64,000 nt of DNA from Carnobacterium sp. 17-4 (GCF_000195575.1 NC_015391.1:2406363-2470362); one strand, 5' to 3'. Positions 25,440-34,541 are shown, numbered from the stretch's first letter. The notes: a model not told the origin generated them from the sequence alone. Numbers and translations are program-made.

Positions 25440-25712
25440 CTTATCACAAGATTACTAGCTGTAATTCCAGTATTTATTGTGACCATTATGACTGGAGAAA
25501 ATGGAACTACCGATCTTTTAATATTCAGTCAGGTTATTTTAAGTATGCAACTCCTCTTTGTACTCGTTCCACTGGTTTTATTCACCAGTGATAAACATAA
25601 AATGGGAAGTTTCGTAAACTCAACTTGGGTCAAAATAGTGTCTTGGACAGCTACCGTTATCATTATTTGTTTAAACGTTTATTTAGTAGTCTATACATTG
25701 ATTGGCCATTGA
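25440..25712 (+). pseudogene. 3' remnant of an Nramp Mn(II)/metal transporter (mntH)
   Basis: From 25440 the frame reads LITRLLAVIPVFIVTIMTG and then LIFSQVILSMQL...VPLVLFTSDKHKMGSFVN. It ends with a final membrane helix. This is the end of an Nramp/MntH protein (last ~90 of about 450-530 residues). A TGA stands directly before 25440, and there is no ribosome site or Nramp-like sequence upstream, so the rest is deleted. The stop at 25712 is followed by a good terminator, probably the original one. Confidence 0.8.
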
Positions 25713-25773
25713 CCATTTTCTGATTCCTTTAATAATTAAATAGAATTACTCAATCATTTAAACGATCTCAGCG

Positions 25774-25818
25774 ACTAAAAAGACGACAGCTAATTAAACT
25801 AGCTGTCGTCTTTTTAGT
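25774..25818. terminator. Bidirectional terminator
   Basis: ACTAAAAAGACGACAGCTA and its exact complement enclose a seven-base loop, with T runs on both strands. It lies between the mntH remnant and the DUF2087 gene, which converge on it. Confidence 0.9.
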
Positions 25819-25860
25819 CTTCTAACACCTTTAATGTGTAGGCTATTGTTGATAATAATT

Positions 25861-26151
25861 TTATTCTTCGAGGTTTAGCCAATATTGACTACCATCGCTG
25901 GTTCTTTTGAAAAAACTAAATGTAATCAAATACCTTCTCTGCTCAACATACTCTCCTGTTGGATACACTTTAAGTAACTCCGCATTTATTTCTTTTTCCG
26001 TATATATTTTCCCTTGTTCGAATCTTGTAATAAATTCCGCTAATAAAATATATTTCTTTTTTTCTTTCGCTGGCACTTTAGTCACTTTATTATTTTCCAT
26101 AAAGTTCGTGACTACATTTTCTTTTTCCTGTTCTGTGTAGTGATACCTCAT
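25861..26151 (-). CDS. DUF2087-domain protein
   Basis: A 96-aa protein consisting only of DUF2087, a domain found alone or at the C-terminus of ArsR-like regulators. Recognisable parts are KKKYILLAEFITRFEQGKIYTEKEIN, the YVEQRRYLITFSFFKRT helix and the final DGSQYWLN. It has no DNA-binding domain of its own. The function is unknown. It is a single-gene transcript with AAGGAGAAA before the ATG. Confidence 0.75.
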   Translation of the reverse strand: MRYHYTEQEKENVVTNFMENNKVTKVPAKEKKKYILLAEFITRFEQGKIYTEKEINAELLKVYPTGEYVEQRRYLITFSFFKRTSDGSQYWLNLEE

Positions 26152-26414
26152 AAGTCATTTCTCCTTCTTAATAGTTCTTTTTGATTTAAAAATGAATGAA
26201 TCCCACACTACTGGTGTATAGCTAATTTTATTACTAAAAAGAAAGACCTACTCAGCTATTACTCATAAGAAGAATAACATTAAAAATAGATGAGAGTCAA
26301 TATTCTAAACCATTTTGTTCAAACTCTTACAGTAACGTTTCACCCAAAAATCTCTTTTGCGAATGTCTCATTTGTGAGATACTGATAAGCGCGACTGAAA
26401 ACGGAGGGAACAAG

Positions 26415-27416
26415 ATGATTTATATAAAAGAAGCTATTTTACACATTTTTGATTTGAACAGCAACGAACCTATTTTCTCTTTTGCTGGACTAGATCTTAC
26501 GGAGAAATTCACTTTTGATTATCTTCACGCTATGATTGAAAAAGTAGAAGACTCAGATAATATGAAAACTGGGATATTAGCAGAAAATAACCCTTTGATT
26601 CAACCTTTTTCTACTATTCAAGAAGATTTTATTGAAACAACAAAAACATTGACCGAAAAATTCTTTTCCATTACAAAGCTCAACCCTGAGATACCACCAG
26701 CTGACTTACTCTTTGTTTATTTCACTTTGGACGAAGTTCCTCAGTTAGGCCTTTTCAAATTAAATTATTCTGACAGCATCACTCACTATGTCTCATATGA
26801 AGAAGACACGTTGACGAATCAGTTGATCATCAATCGTTCCATCTTACCGAGTGCACGCCAGGCGATTCATGAAGGAATGGTGTTGAATTTGAACACCATG
26901 GAATACCATGTGATTGAGAAAAAGCACCTAATTGATGAATTAGCAGAGAAAATCTATTATTTTACCGAACTGTTTTTAGAAGACAAACCTCAGCCGAGTC
27001 TCAAAGAGAATATCTCGATTATCAAAAAGGCTGTTCAAAAAACAAGCAAAGCATTTGATGACGAAGAATTTCAAGTACTAGCTGATACGAAAGATGCACT
27101 TGTTCACAGTATGACGGAAGAAAACGTTATTGATAACCAAATAATCGCTGAGACTCTTTATGGAGATAACCACGCAAAAAAAGAAAAGTTTTTTGAAGAA
27201 ATCAAAGAATTAGGCTACGTGGATCGCGCTCCTGCTGAAGTTGCCGTTGCCGGACCAAAATATTCCAAACAAAAATTTCGTTTAGATAATGGAATTGAGA
27301 TCAGCATTCCTATTGAACTTTACAGAGACCCAGATGTTGTAGAGTTTATCAATAATCCAGATGGAACCACTTCTGTTATGATTAAAAACATTGAAAAAAT
27401 CAAAAACTTATTTTAA
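26415..27416 (+). CDS. 37-kDa nucleoid-associated protein (NdpA/YejK family)
   Basis: A 333-aa PF04245-type protein. Homologues of E. coli YejK bind the nucleoid; the biochemical role is unclear. Seen here are the N-terminal IYIKEAILHIFDLNSNEP, the central IINRSILPSARQAIHEGMVLNLN and the C-terminal FRLDNGIEISIPIELYRDPDVVEF. It has a good GGAGGGAA ribosome site. A 43-codon fragment with strong similarity to its residues ~240-262 lies at 29574-29705, so part of this gene was copied locally. Confidence 0.75.
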   Translation: MIYIKEAILHIFDLNSNEPIFSFAGLDLTEKFTFDYLHAMIEKVEDSDNMKTGILAENNPLIQPFSTIQEDFIETTKTLTEKFFSITKLNPEIPPADLLFVYFTLDEVPQLGLFKLNYSDSITHYVSYEEDTLTNQLIINRSILPSARQAIHEGMVLNLNTMEYHVIEKKHLIDELAEKIYYFTELFLEDKPQPSLKENISIIKKAVQKTSKAFDDEEFQVLADTKDALVHSMTEENVIDNQIIAETLYGDNHAKKEKFFEEIKELGYVDRAPAEVAVAGPKYSKQKFRLDNGIEISIPIELYRDPDVVEFINNPDGTTSVMIKNIEKIKNLF

Positions 27417-27420
27417 TTAC

Positions 27421-27457
27421 AAAAAAGAGAGTTCTCGTTTAGAGAACTCTCTTTTTT
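27421..27457. terminator. Bidirectional terminator between ndpA-like gene and kdgT
   Basis: AAAAGAGAGTTCTC/GAGAACTCTCTTTT with a five-base loop and A/T runs on both sides serves the two convergent genes. Confidence 0.92.
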
Positions 27458-27471
27458 GGCGGAGAATAAAT

Positions 27472-28416
27472 CTATTTGTTAGCTTGACGTTTTGTATTTT
27501 TTGAATGCAATCTTTTCACCAAAAATGAAGTAAGCAAACTAGTTACCACAACTCCTGTTAAGAGCTGCGCTGTAGCGCTTGTCACATAGGGTGCTAACTC
27601 TGGATGAGTCTGAGACAATAACATTGGAGCAGACACCGAAACGCCCGCAATAGAGATCATGGAAAGTCCGGCAATACCATCTTGCTTCAATAATTTTTTA
27701 TCTGTGAAGTAAATTGGAGAGGTAAAGATATAATAAATAACGACGAGTACAAGACCTAATAATCCTGATTTAGTTGCTTCCACTAAATCAATCCCTTGTC
27801 CAATATTCCATCCCATAAATGGAATCAACATTGGTACTCCTGGAGCAAATAGAGTCGTAAATTTTTTATCGATATTTCCAAGTAACATCCCAATTGCAAT
27901 CGGAATCAGCGTAGAATAAACCGGTGACCAATCCATACTACCGCTCGATGAAGTCAAGCTATACACAATGATTGGTACTACTGGGATACTGAACAACCCA
28001 GTCAGGCCAAATGCTGCAGGGTCCTCTTCTTTCCCAAACTCATTTACCAGCGACAAATAAAGAGCTGGATTAATACTACTTAAAGCAACTACTAAAGCTA
28101 CACTACTGATACCCAAGATACCTTTTTGGCCAAATAGCGCAATCACACCTAGACCTAATAGAATAGATAGGATGAATTTAACAACTAATAAAATCCCTTG
28201 ACGCTTCAATATTTTGACTAGCCGTTTAACATCGATCCCTGTTCCAGAACACAAGCAAATGGCCCCTAAGATGAAGTTTAACCCATCTCCTGAAAATGCC
28301 GCTTCTGTCAAACCGCCTATGCGCACAAAATTTGGTGCAATCGTATAGACCAAGGCACTCAACAACATCGGAACTAGAAAAGTTCCTGCCGGTACTTTAT
28401 TTATTTTATCTAACAT
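27472..28416 (-). CDS. kdgT: 2-keto-3-deoxygluconate permease
   Basis: A 314-aa integral membrane transporter with about ten hydrophobic helices, matching KdgT. Landmarks are KVPAGTFLVPMLLSALVYT at the start, LNFILGAICLCSGTGIDVKR, SSINPALYLSLVNEFGKEED, and the late GIAGLSMISIAGVSVSAP. It takes up KDG from pectin or glucuronide breakdown by proton symport. No KDG kinase or aldolase is adjacent; the SDR/PTS genes at 62 kb are the nearest sugar-acid genes. The gene is alone between terminators. Confidence 0.88.
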   Translation of the reverse strand: MLDKINKVPAGTFLVPMLLSALVYTIAPNFVRIGGLTEAAFSGDGLNFILGAICLCSGTGIDVKRLVKILKRQGILLVVKFILSILLGLGVIALFGQKGILGISSVALVVALSSINPALYLSLVNEFGKEEDPAAFGLTGLFSIPVVPIIVYSLTSSSGSMDWSPVYSTLIPIAIGMLLGNIDKKFTTLFAPGVPMLIPFMGWNIGQGIDLVEATKSGLLGLVLVVIYYIFTSPIYFTDKKLLKQDGIAGLSMISIAGVSVSAPMLLSQTHPELAPYVTSATAQLLTGVVVTSLLTSFLVKRLHSKNTKRQANK

Positions 28417-28703
28417 ACTGATCTCCCTATCTTTATCCTCAAATTATAACAACGTTCTCTATACTAGCATGTTTACATGAAGCCAACAAACAAAAACTCC
28501 TTTTCAAAGAGGATTTTTCATTTCCTTCTCTACTAAATATTTATAAGGAGAGACATCCGTTTACCTCAAAGAGAATTATTTGTTGTTTTTAAAAGTTTCT
28601 TAGACCAGACTTGCTAATGTATAATGATATAAAGAAACAGTTTGTTAAATAGATTTATTCAGAACACTGTACTGAAATTTCCAACATAAGGAGGGTCGTC
28701 AAT

Positions 28704-29543
28704 ATGAAAATGAATCAAGAAGAGACCATCAATGCTCTCTACAATCTAATCCTAAATCCTGGAACTCGTGATTGGGAACGATCAGCATTGTCGACGACCA
28801 AAAACGCCCTAGAGAACGGTGTGAATTTTGACGATCAGCTTTCAAAGCTTGAAGCTGAATTACGTCCACTTGCCTTAAGAAATAATTTAACAGCCGATGT
28901 GACTGATTTTTATAACAGCCTTATTGGCAATACTGATGCCAACGGACAATTTGATTTTACGAAACACTCCCTTGATGATTTGAATTATCAAGATTCTGCG
29001 GTATTTGCTGGCGGATGCTTCTGGTGTATGGTAGAGCCCTTCGAGACCCGCGATGGAATCATTTCTGTTTTATCTGGGTACACCGGTGGGAATATGGACC
29101 ATCCCACTTACGACCAAGTGAGTGGCCAGTATACAGGTCATGTAGAAGCGGTAGAGATTATTTTTGATACGAGAATCATTCAATACGCTGACCTGGTGGA
29201 GCTTTATTGGCAGCTGACAGATCCTACAGATGCGTTTGGTCAATTTCAAGATCGAGGCAGACAATATCGTCCGATTATTTTTGTTAAGAATGAGGACCAA
29301 CGTCAGATTGCTGAAAAATCCAGACAGCGATTAGTAGAATCTGGTAAGTACAAACGTCCAATCGTTACATCCATTGAGCCTGCAAGCGTATTTTGGCCGG
29401 CTGAAAACTATCACCAACAATTTTATAAAAAGAATCCTAAGCGATACAACAGAATCGAGCGCTCTCGCCAACAATTTTTGACTTTCCAACGTCTACAAAG
29501 TAAAATTTGGACTAAAATCAGTCGTTTTAAAAGAAAAAGTTAA
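28704..29543 (+). CDS. msrA: Peptide methionine (S)-S-oxide reductase with N-terminal extension
   Basis: A 279-aa MsrA. The catalytic Cys105 is in [15 protein letters not shown], followed by GVxSGYxGG-like [16 protein letters not shown] and the late NYHQQFYKK. The ~95 residues before the core are an extension ([22 protein letters not shown]) seen in some lactic acid bacteria. No MsrB domain is fused. The GGAGGG site is spaced eight bases from the ATG. The gene is followed by gene debris rather than a clear terminator. Confidence 0.93.
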   Translation: MKMNQEETINALYNLILNPGTRDWERSALSTTKNALENGVNFDDQLSKLEAELRPLALRNNLTADVTDFYNSLIGNTDANGQFDFTKHSLDDLNYQDSAVFAGGCFWCMVEPFETRDGIISVLSGYTGGNMDHPTYDQVSGQYTGHVEAVEIIFDTRIIQYADLVELYWQLTDPTDAFGQFQDRGRQYRPIIFVKNEDQRQIAEKSRQRLVESGKYKRPIVTSIEPASVFWPAENYHQQFYKKNPKRYNRIERSRQQFLTFQRLQSKIWTKISRFKRKS

Positions 29544-29550
29544 TTCATTG

Positions 29551-29705
29551 ACCTAGAAAAGACTTGTTCAAAAATGAAAATTGAAAATAAAGTGATGGCT
29601 GAGACTTTTTATAGAGATAATCACGCAAAAAAAGAAACGTTTTTTGAAGAAATCAAAAAATTGAAAAAACTAAATAATTTATTCAATAAATCATCTTTTG
29701 TATGA
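29551..29705 (+). pseudogene. Chimeric gene debris with a 43-codon open frame
   Basis: The bases 29551-29592 match 59236-59277 (leader and first codons of the YdeI-family gene) at about 79 percent, including the noncoding GACCTAGAAA. Directly after them, the frame ATG 29574 to TGA 29705 reads VMAETFYRDNHAKKETFFEEIKK and ends with KKLNNLF. That matches two separate parts of the NdpA-like protein at 26415 (AETLYGDNHAKKEKFFEEIKE and KIKNLF) with the middle deleted. It is a fused remnant of two genes. A residual expressed micro-protein cannot be excluded. Confidence 0.7.
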
Positions 29706-29757
29706 GCCTTTCAATGCTTAGTACAAAGGAGGATCTTTTGTTTATGGCACCGATTAT

Positions 29758-30414
29758 TTAGCCAGCATCAGTTGAGTCATTTGGATCTACTTCTTCTAAA
29801 TTCTCATACAACTGTGGATAATCATGACACTTCATATTTCTAGGTGTACATATTTCTTTTCCGAATGAGATCATGGATTGGTGTGCTCTTCCCCAATATT
29901 TTGCTGGGATAATTTCTGTCACGCGTTCTTCAATTTGCTTAGGCGTGGCATTTTCTTCTACTATTTTGTGATGCTTACAGATTCGCTCGACATGTGTGTC
30001 CACTGCAAAGGCATCTTGGTTAAAAGCGACATTCAATAGTATATTAGCTGATTTAGGTCCAATTCCAGCTAATGATTGCAGTTCCTTGCGTGTATTTGGA
30101 ACTTCCCCATCAAATATTTCAAGTAATTGACAGCTGCTTTTATAAATATACTTTGCTTTATTCCGGTAGAGTCCGACTGTTTTTATGTATGATTCAATTT
30201 CTTCAGGTGAAGACTCGATAACAGCTTGAGGATTTGGATAGCGCTCGAATAACTGGTCTTTCACTTTAGCGACTGACACATCGGTTGCCTGAGCACTTAA
30301 TATAACGACCATCAACAATTGAAATGGATTTTGATAACGCATCATTGGGACAGCATCAGGATAAAGTTTCATAATTTCATAGATAACGTGTTGAGCGGCT
30401 TCTTTTGTCAGCAT
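29758..30414 (-). CDS. nth: Endonuclease III-like DNA glycosylase/AP lyase (copy 2)
   Basis: A 218-aa paralogue of the protein at 1905-2546, about 89 percent identical over the shared 207 residues. The catalytic Lys (AGIGPKSAN) and Asp (AVDTHV) are kept. Like copy 1 it retains only two of the four iron-sulfur cysteines (in ICTPRNMKCHDYP). The C-terminal tail (DPNDSTDAG) differs. The gene is intact and has AAGAAGGGAAG before the ATG. It lies beside gene debris, so the locus has been rearranged. Confidence 0.86.
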   Translation of the reverse strand: MLTKEAAQHVIYEIMKLYPDAVPMMRYQNPFQLLMVVILSAQATDVSVAKVKDQLFERYPNPQAVIESSPEEIESYIKTVGLYRNKAKYIYKSSCQLLEIFDGEVPNTRKELQSLAGIGPKSANILLNVAFNQDAFAVDTHVERICKHHKIVEENATPKQIEERVTEIIPAKYWGRAHQSMISFGKEICTPRNMKCHDYPQLYENLEEVDPNDSTDAG

Positions 30415-30579
30415 GGGCTTCCCTTCTTTATTCAGTTTTTTTTAATATACCATATTTTCAATAGCACTAAAATTAAGTTTATTAGTGTCTTAATTTCTAT
30501 TAAACCCGAACCATAAGGATAGCTCTACTTGTAACCCTGCCATTCTGACTTTTTAATAGTTAAAATAACGTTTCAACAG

Positions 30580-30700
30580 TTCTTTAGCACTGCTGACTGA
30601 GGTATAATAAATAAAAGAATTGTTCCTCAACAACCTGCCTAAAGAAGGTTCTCGAGATGAGATAGAATGCCCAAAACGGCATTTATCTTTTCAATGAATT
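30580..30700 (+). promoter_or_regulatory. Probable promoter and structured leader of the lipid cluster
   Basis: A perfect TATAAT lies at 30603-30608; the -35 region (around 30580) is weak. The ~165-base leader contains two hairpins, AACCT/AGGTT and AGATAGAATGCC/GGCATTTATCT (30659-30692). No known riboswitch class is evident. The rest of the 365-base gap to 30415 shows nothing further. Confidence 0.4.
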
Positions 30701-30780
30701 GATTTTGTTTAAAAATTCACAAAAATAGTTTAACATAAAGAGAAACCTTTATATTTTTATAAGAGAAAGAGGAAAATACT

Positions 30781-31374
30781 GTGTTGGAAACAATTTTAAG
30801 TTTATACGTCACGTTGATGTCCGTTATTTTTGCAGGTGTTGCCAATATGGTGTTTTGCAAATACCCTACGTATCACCGTTTAAATATCCCCATGGATGCA
30901 GGTAGACTATTATCGGATGGAAAGAGACTATTTGGTCAAAACAAAACTTGGAAAGGTTTTATTGGTATGATTCTTTTTGGCGGACTATCTCAGATCGTCT
31001 GGGGACTCATTCTAAAAACTATTCCCTCCCTTGAATCGCTGAATCTATTCTACGACGTCTATGCCAATTCTATACTAACGAATCTTTGGATTGGACTTTT
31101 ATTAGGACTAGCCTATATTGTTTTTGAATTACCGAATAGTTTTATGAAACGCCGCTTAGAAATCATGCCTGGCAAACCAGCAAATAATCAATGGAAATGG
31201 TTCTTTATTTTTATTGATCAAGCAGATTCATTGCTGGGTTGTGCTCTAGTTGTAGCGGTTCTGGTTCCAATCAGTTGGACTCAATTTTTCGGATTTATCA
31301 TTTTGGGAGCCGGTACTCATGTCGTAGTCAATCAATTATTGTATTGGTTTAAATTAAGAAAAAATCCATTCTAA
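30781..31374 (+). CDS. CDP-archaeol synthase-like CTP transferase (CarS/DUF46 family)
   Basis: A 197-aa membrane protein with four or five hydrophobic helices, starting with GTG. In archaea CarS uses CTP to activate unsaturated archaetidic acid to CDP-archaeol. Family motifs are RLFGQNKTWKGFIGM near residue 55 (matching the FGxxKTWxG motif), then GLAYIVFELPNSFMKRRL and FFIFIDQADSLLG. This is not CdsA, the normal CDP-diacylglycerol synthase. It is the first gene of a seven-gene operon with UbiA, CDP-alcohol transferase and PSD-like genes, so it likely activates an unusual lipid phosphate. The lipid is unknown. Confidence 0.8.
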   Translation: MLETILSLYVTLMSVIFAGVANMVFCKYPTYHRLNIPMDAGRLLSDGKRLFGQNKTWKGFIGMILFGGLSQIVWGLILKTIPSLESLNLFYDVYANSILTNLWIGLLLGLAYIVFELPNSFMKRRLEIMPGKPANNQWKWFFIFIDQADSLLGCALVVAVLVPISWTQFFGFIILGAGTHVVVNQLLYWFKLRKNPF

Positions 31375-31406
31375 TTATTTTAGATGTACAAAGAGGTGTA
31401 TAAACA

Positions 31407-33929
31407 ATCTATTGGACTTTAATAGAAACTGCAGAAACAAATCCGCGGTATGGCGGTAAAATAAATGCGTTAATCGATTTATCTCAGTTAGGCCTTCAGG
31501 TACCTAAAGGCTATTTCATTTCAGAAGATAAGCTCACTTCACTATGGATGGAAGCAATCCCAGAACTAGTAGGATTAGAATCAACGGTTCAACCTAACCT
31601 GCCTACTTATGAAACGATTGTTCAACATCTGGACCAGCTGAGTTTCCCAGCGGAATTGCATACAGAAATAAGCGATCTAATGCCTCCTAATAAAACCTAT
31701 ATCGTACGAAGCAGTGGCCTGATGGAAGACCAAGCATCCACTTCTTTTGCTGGACAATACGACACAATTGCAAACTGTACGACGACTGACGAAATCATTT
31801 CTGCGTTAAAGCAGTGCATTGCGTCTCTTTTTAAGCCAGCTGTTTTAAGTTATTGGCAGACACATCAATTGGATATTCAAAATCTAAGAATGTCTGTCAT
31901 TATTCAAGAACAGGTTTCAGCAGTGTCCAGTGGTGTGGCGTTTACTCTCAATCCTTTGACAAATAATGATCGCCAGTTAACGCTTGAAGTAGTAGAAGGC
32001 GAAGGAGAAAAGCTTGTTAGCGGACTGGTTACCCCTGAACAATTGACGATCGAATGGTTTTCAACAATTGGGCCAATAAATGCCTCCCAAATTTTATCTT
32101 CAGACCAGTTGAAGCAACTTCAAGAACAATTGCTTTTGATTGCAACCTTTTATGGCTATCCTGTCGATGTAGAATTTTGCTTCAGCAAAGATTCCTTATT
32201 TTTCTTGCAAGCTCGCCCGATCACAACCATCCGTCGAAAAATCAATGAAGGCAATTGGACCACTACGAATTTTCGTGATGGCGGTGTCGCTGCTCAGCCT
32301 TGTCCAGGATTGATGTGGAGTTTATACCGTGAATCATGGCAGACCTCGTTAGAAAAATTTCTGATTCAAAATAAGTTATACGATTCAATGAACATCAAGC
32401 AACTATCCATCAATCATTTTGCAAGACCTTATTGGAATATTGGTGTTGTCAAAGAAGCCATGTCACGAATACCTGGCTATATTGAACGCGAATTTGATGA
32501 CGAGCTTGGCGTTTATAAAAATTATCAAGGAGATGGCTATAAAAGCAAGCTGACAGTTAAGACGATCAGCCATTTACTAACTGTGGCGACTCGCATCACT
32601 AAAACGACTCAGCAACAGCGTCAAACGGCAGCACAGCAACATACGCAACTATTAAAACTATATAACTCAATCGATAAAAAAATCCAAGCGCTATCTTCCA
32701 CAACAGATCAGCAAGACATTGAAACGTTATGGGAAACCGTCATCAACGATGCTTACTTGCAAAGTGAACAGACTTATTTCTGGCAAGTATATGTCAACAC
32801 AGTACAACTTTCCATGAAAAAAACAACATTATTAAAAACATTGCCATTAGAGACCTTTTTCCAGCTTATCTCAAAATTAGGCACAGTTTCACATATCCAA
32901 CCGCTACAGGATCTGTATGAGATCGTTGAGATCATCGTTACAAACGACAAGTTCAAGCAGGAATGGATGACAAATAGTTCATTAGAAATCAACACGTTGC
33001 TAAACAAACAGCCCCATCGTCAGGATGCGCAACGGATTCAAGCTTTTCAAGAAACCTTTGGCTATCATTCAAATCGTGAACTGAATTTATTGGTGCCAAG
33101 TTACAGCGAAGACCAACAGCTCGTTGTTGATCTGTTGAAAGACTACGTGGATCATCCAGAGAAACTCACGACCGTTCAACGCCCCTTCTCACAAACGCTG
33201 ACAGATAATCAGATGAAAAAACTGATAAAGCCCTACATCTCTAAATGGCAACGTACCAAAGTAATGAAAAATATCAAAATGCTACGTGAATTATTGTGGT
33301 GGCGTGAGGAGTTTAAAGATGTATCAACTCGTTTTTATCATTTGATTCGTCAAGTCACTTTGAAATTAGGTGAACGGTATTCCCAACTAGGGTATATTGA
33401 TCAAGCAGAAGACCTCTTCTATCTTGAGAAAGAAACAATACACTCTTTTATCACCAACCAGTTATCTCAAGAAAGTCTTCAAAAATCTGTTCAAGACAAT
33501 CGTATGTATTGTCAGGCTTATCGCCACTTTGTTCCTCCAGGAGATTTAATGGAGGCAAGTGCTTCTCCAGAGATTGAAAATCTTATGGTAGATAAACAAT
33601 TCAGTTTATCTGGAATCGGTGCGAACGATGGGATTGTTTCTGGAAAAGTCAGAATTCTGTTAGATCCTAAAGACATCTACCAGTTGGAGGCTGGCGAAAT
33701 CTTGGTAACTCGTTTTACAGATACAGGATGGAGTCACGCCTTTGGTTCCATTAAAGGCCTGATTACAGAGACTGGCGGCGTTTTGTGCCATGCCTCAATT
33801 GTTGCCAGAGAATTTGGGATTCCAACAATTGTCTGTGCAACACAAGCTACAGAGAAATTAAAAACCGGTATGAATGCTACAATGAATGGAACAACTGGTG
33901 AAATTACAATTCAAAAAGGTGGGTGCTAA
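31407..33929 (+). CDS. PEP-synthase-like dikinase (PPDK_N + PEP-utilizers), apparent ATC start
   Basis: An ~840-aa protein with an N-terminal ATP-grasp PPDK domain (YIVRSSGLMEDQASTSFAGQ), a long middle region, and a C-terminal swivelling His domain (GGVLCHASIVAREFGIPTIV). It lacks the PEP-binding barrel of true PEP synthase, so it resembles rifampin phosphotransferase in layout and should transfer a phosphate from ATP to an alcohol, giving AMP and phosphate. The first ATG (31548) would cut off the conserved NPRYGGKINAL...LGLQVPKGYF segment. An in-frame ATC at 31407 is eight bases after AGAGGTG, where the start is expected; no ATG, GTG or TTG exists in that frame. The product is probably lipid-related by context. 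Confidence 0.75.
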   Translation: MYWTLIETAETNPRYGGKINALIDLSQLGLQVPKGYFISEDKLTSLWMEAIPELVGLESTVQPNLPTYETIVQHLDQLSFPAELHTEISDLMPPNKTYIVRSSGLMEDQASTSFAGQYDTIANCTTTDEIISALKQCIASLFKPAVLSYWQTHQLDIQNLRMSVIIQEQVSAVSSGVAFTLNPLTNNDRQLTLEVVEGEGEKLVSGLVTPEQLTIEWFSTIGPINASQILSSDQLKQLQEQLLLIATFYGYPVDVEFCFSKDSLFFLQARPITTIRRKINEGNWTTTNFRDGGVAAQPCPGLMWSLYRESWQTSLEKFLIQNKLYDSMNIKQLSINHFARPYWNIGVVKEAMSRIPGYIEREFDDELGVYKNYQGDGYKSKLTVKTISHLLTVATRITKTTQQQRQTAAQQHTQLLKLYNSIDKKIQALSSTTDQQDIETLWETVINDAYLQSEQTYFWQVYVNTVQLSMKKTTLLKTLPLETFFQLISKLGTVSHIQPLQDLYEIVEIIVTNDKFKQEWMTNSSLEINTLLNKQPHRQDAQRIQAFQETFGYHSNRELNLLVPSYSEDQQLVVDLLKDYVDHPEKLTTVQRPFSQTLTDNQMKKLIKPYISKWQRTKVMKNIKMLRELLWWREEFKDVSTRFYHLIRQVTLKLGERYSQLGYIDQAEDLFYLEKETIHSFITNQLSQESLQKSVQDNRMYCQAYRHFVPPGDLMEASASPEIENLMVDKQFSLSGIGANDGIVSGKVRILLDPKDIYQLEAGEILVTRFTDTGWSHAFGSIKGLITETGGVLCHASIVAREFGIPTIVCATQATEKLKTGMNATMNGTTGEITIQKGGC

Positions 33930-33931
33930 AG

Positions 33932-34540
33932 ATGTTTATTGGAGAATATGGAAAGTTTGTCTATTTAACCTATTTTGGGACCGCCCTGTCGTTAGTAGCA
34001 ATGCATTTCATCATTCAAGGTGAGATGATTTGGGCGATGAGCTGCTTTATTGTGAGCGGGCTTTGTGATTTATTTGATGGCATGGTTGCGCGTTCCTTTG
34101 ATAGAACAAAAGCGCAAGAACAATTTGGTGTGGAGATCGATACTTTATGCGATATGATCAGCTTTGCGGCGTTACCTGCAATTTTATTGATTTCACAAGG
34201 TCGCTTCCCTTTAGTGAACATTTTTTTAGCTATTATTTATGTCATCGCTGCTGTTACAAGACTGGCTTATTTCAATCGTGAAACAAAGGACAATCTGGCA
34301 GAAAGAGCGCCTTATTTTCGGGGAGTTCCGGTTACCTATGGTGCACTTGTTTTTCCAGTCGGTTATTTGATAAGTGAATGGTTAACAAGCGGTAGTTTTC
34401 AATATGTTCTTCTATTGCTTGCTCCTATGATGGCTTTTCTATTCATCTGGGATATTAAAATTCCTAAACCCAATCGAGTGATGTATCTCTTTTTCCTAGG
34501 ACTGGCGCTCGTGACTTTATTTGGATTATGGAGATTATAG
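33932..34540 (+). CDS. CDP-alcohol phosphatidyltransferase, phosphatidylserine/archaetidylserine synthase-like
   Basis: A 202-aa membrane enzyme with about six helices. The family signature is present as CDLFDGMVAR...FGVEIDTLCD, with all catalytic Asp residues. The spacing between AR and G is 11 residues rather than the usual eight. It should replace CMP on a CDP-lipid with an alcohol, most likely serine because a PSD-like gene follows. GTG at 33923 is in frame, but AAGGTGGG fits the ATG at 33932. It follows directly on the dikinase gene stop. Confidence 0.8.
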   Translation: MFIGEYGKFVYLTYFGTALSLVAMHFIIQGEMIWAMSCFIVSGLCDLFDGMVARSFDRTKAQEQFGVEIDTLCDMISFAALPAILLISQGRFPLVNIFLAIIYVIAAVTRLAYFNRETKDNLAERAPYFRGVPVTYGALVFPVGYLISEWLTSGSFQYVLLLLAPMMAFLFIWDIKIPKPNRVMYLFFLGLALVTLFGLWRL

Positions 34541-34541
34541 T

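Noticed and set aside
25260-25440. More of the Nramp gene upstream of the remnant in another frame.
   Set aside because: None of the three plus-strand frames reads as Nramp helices, so the rest is deleted rather than frameshifted.
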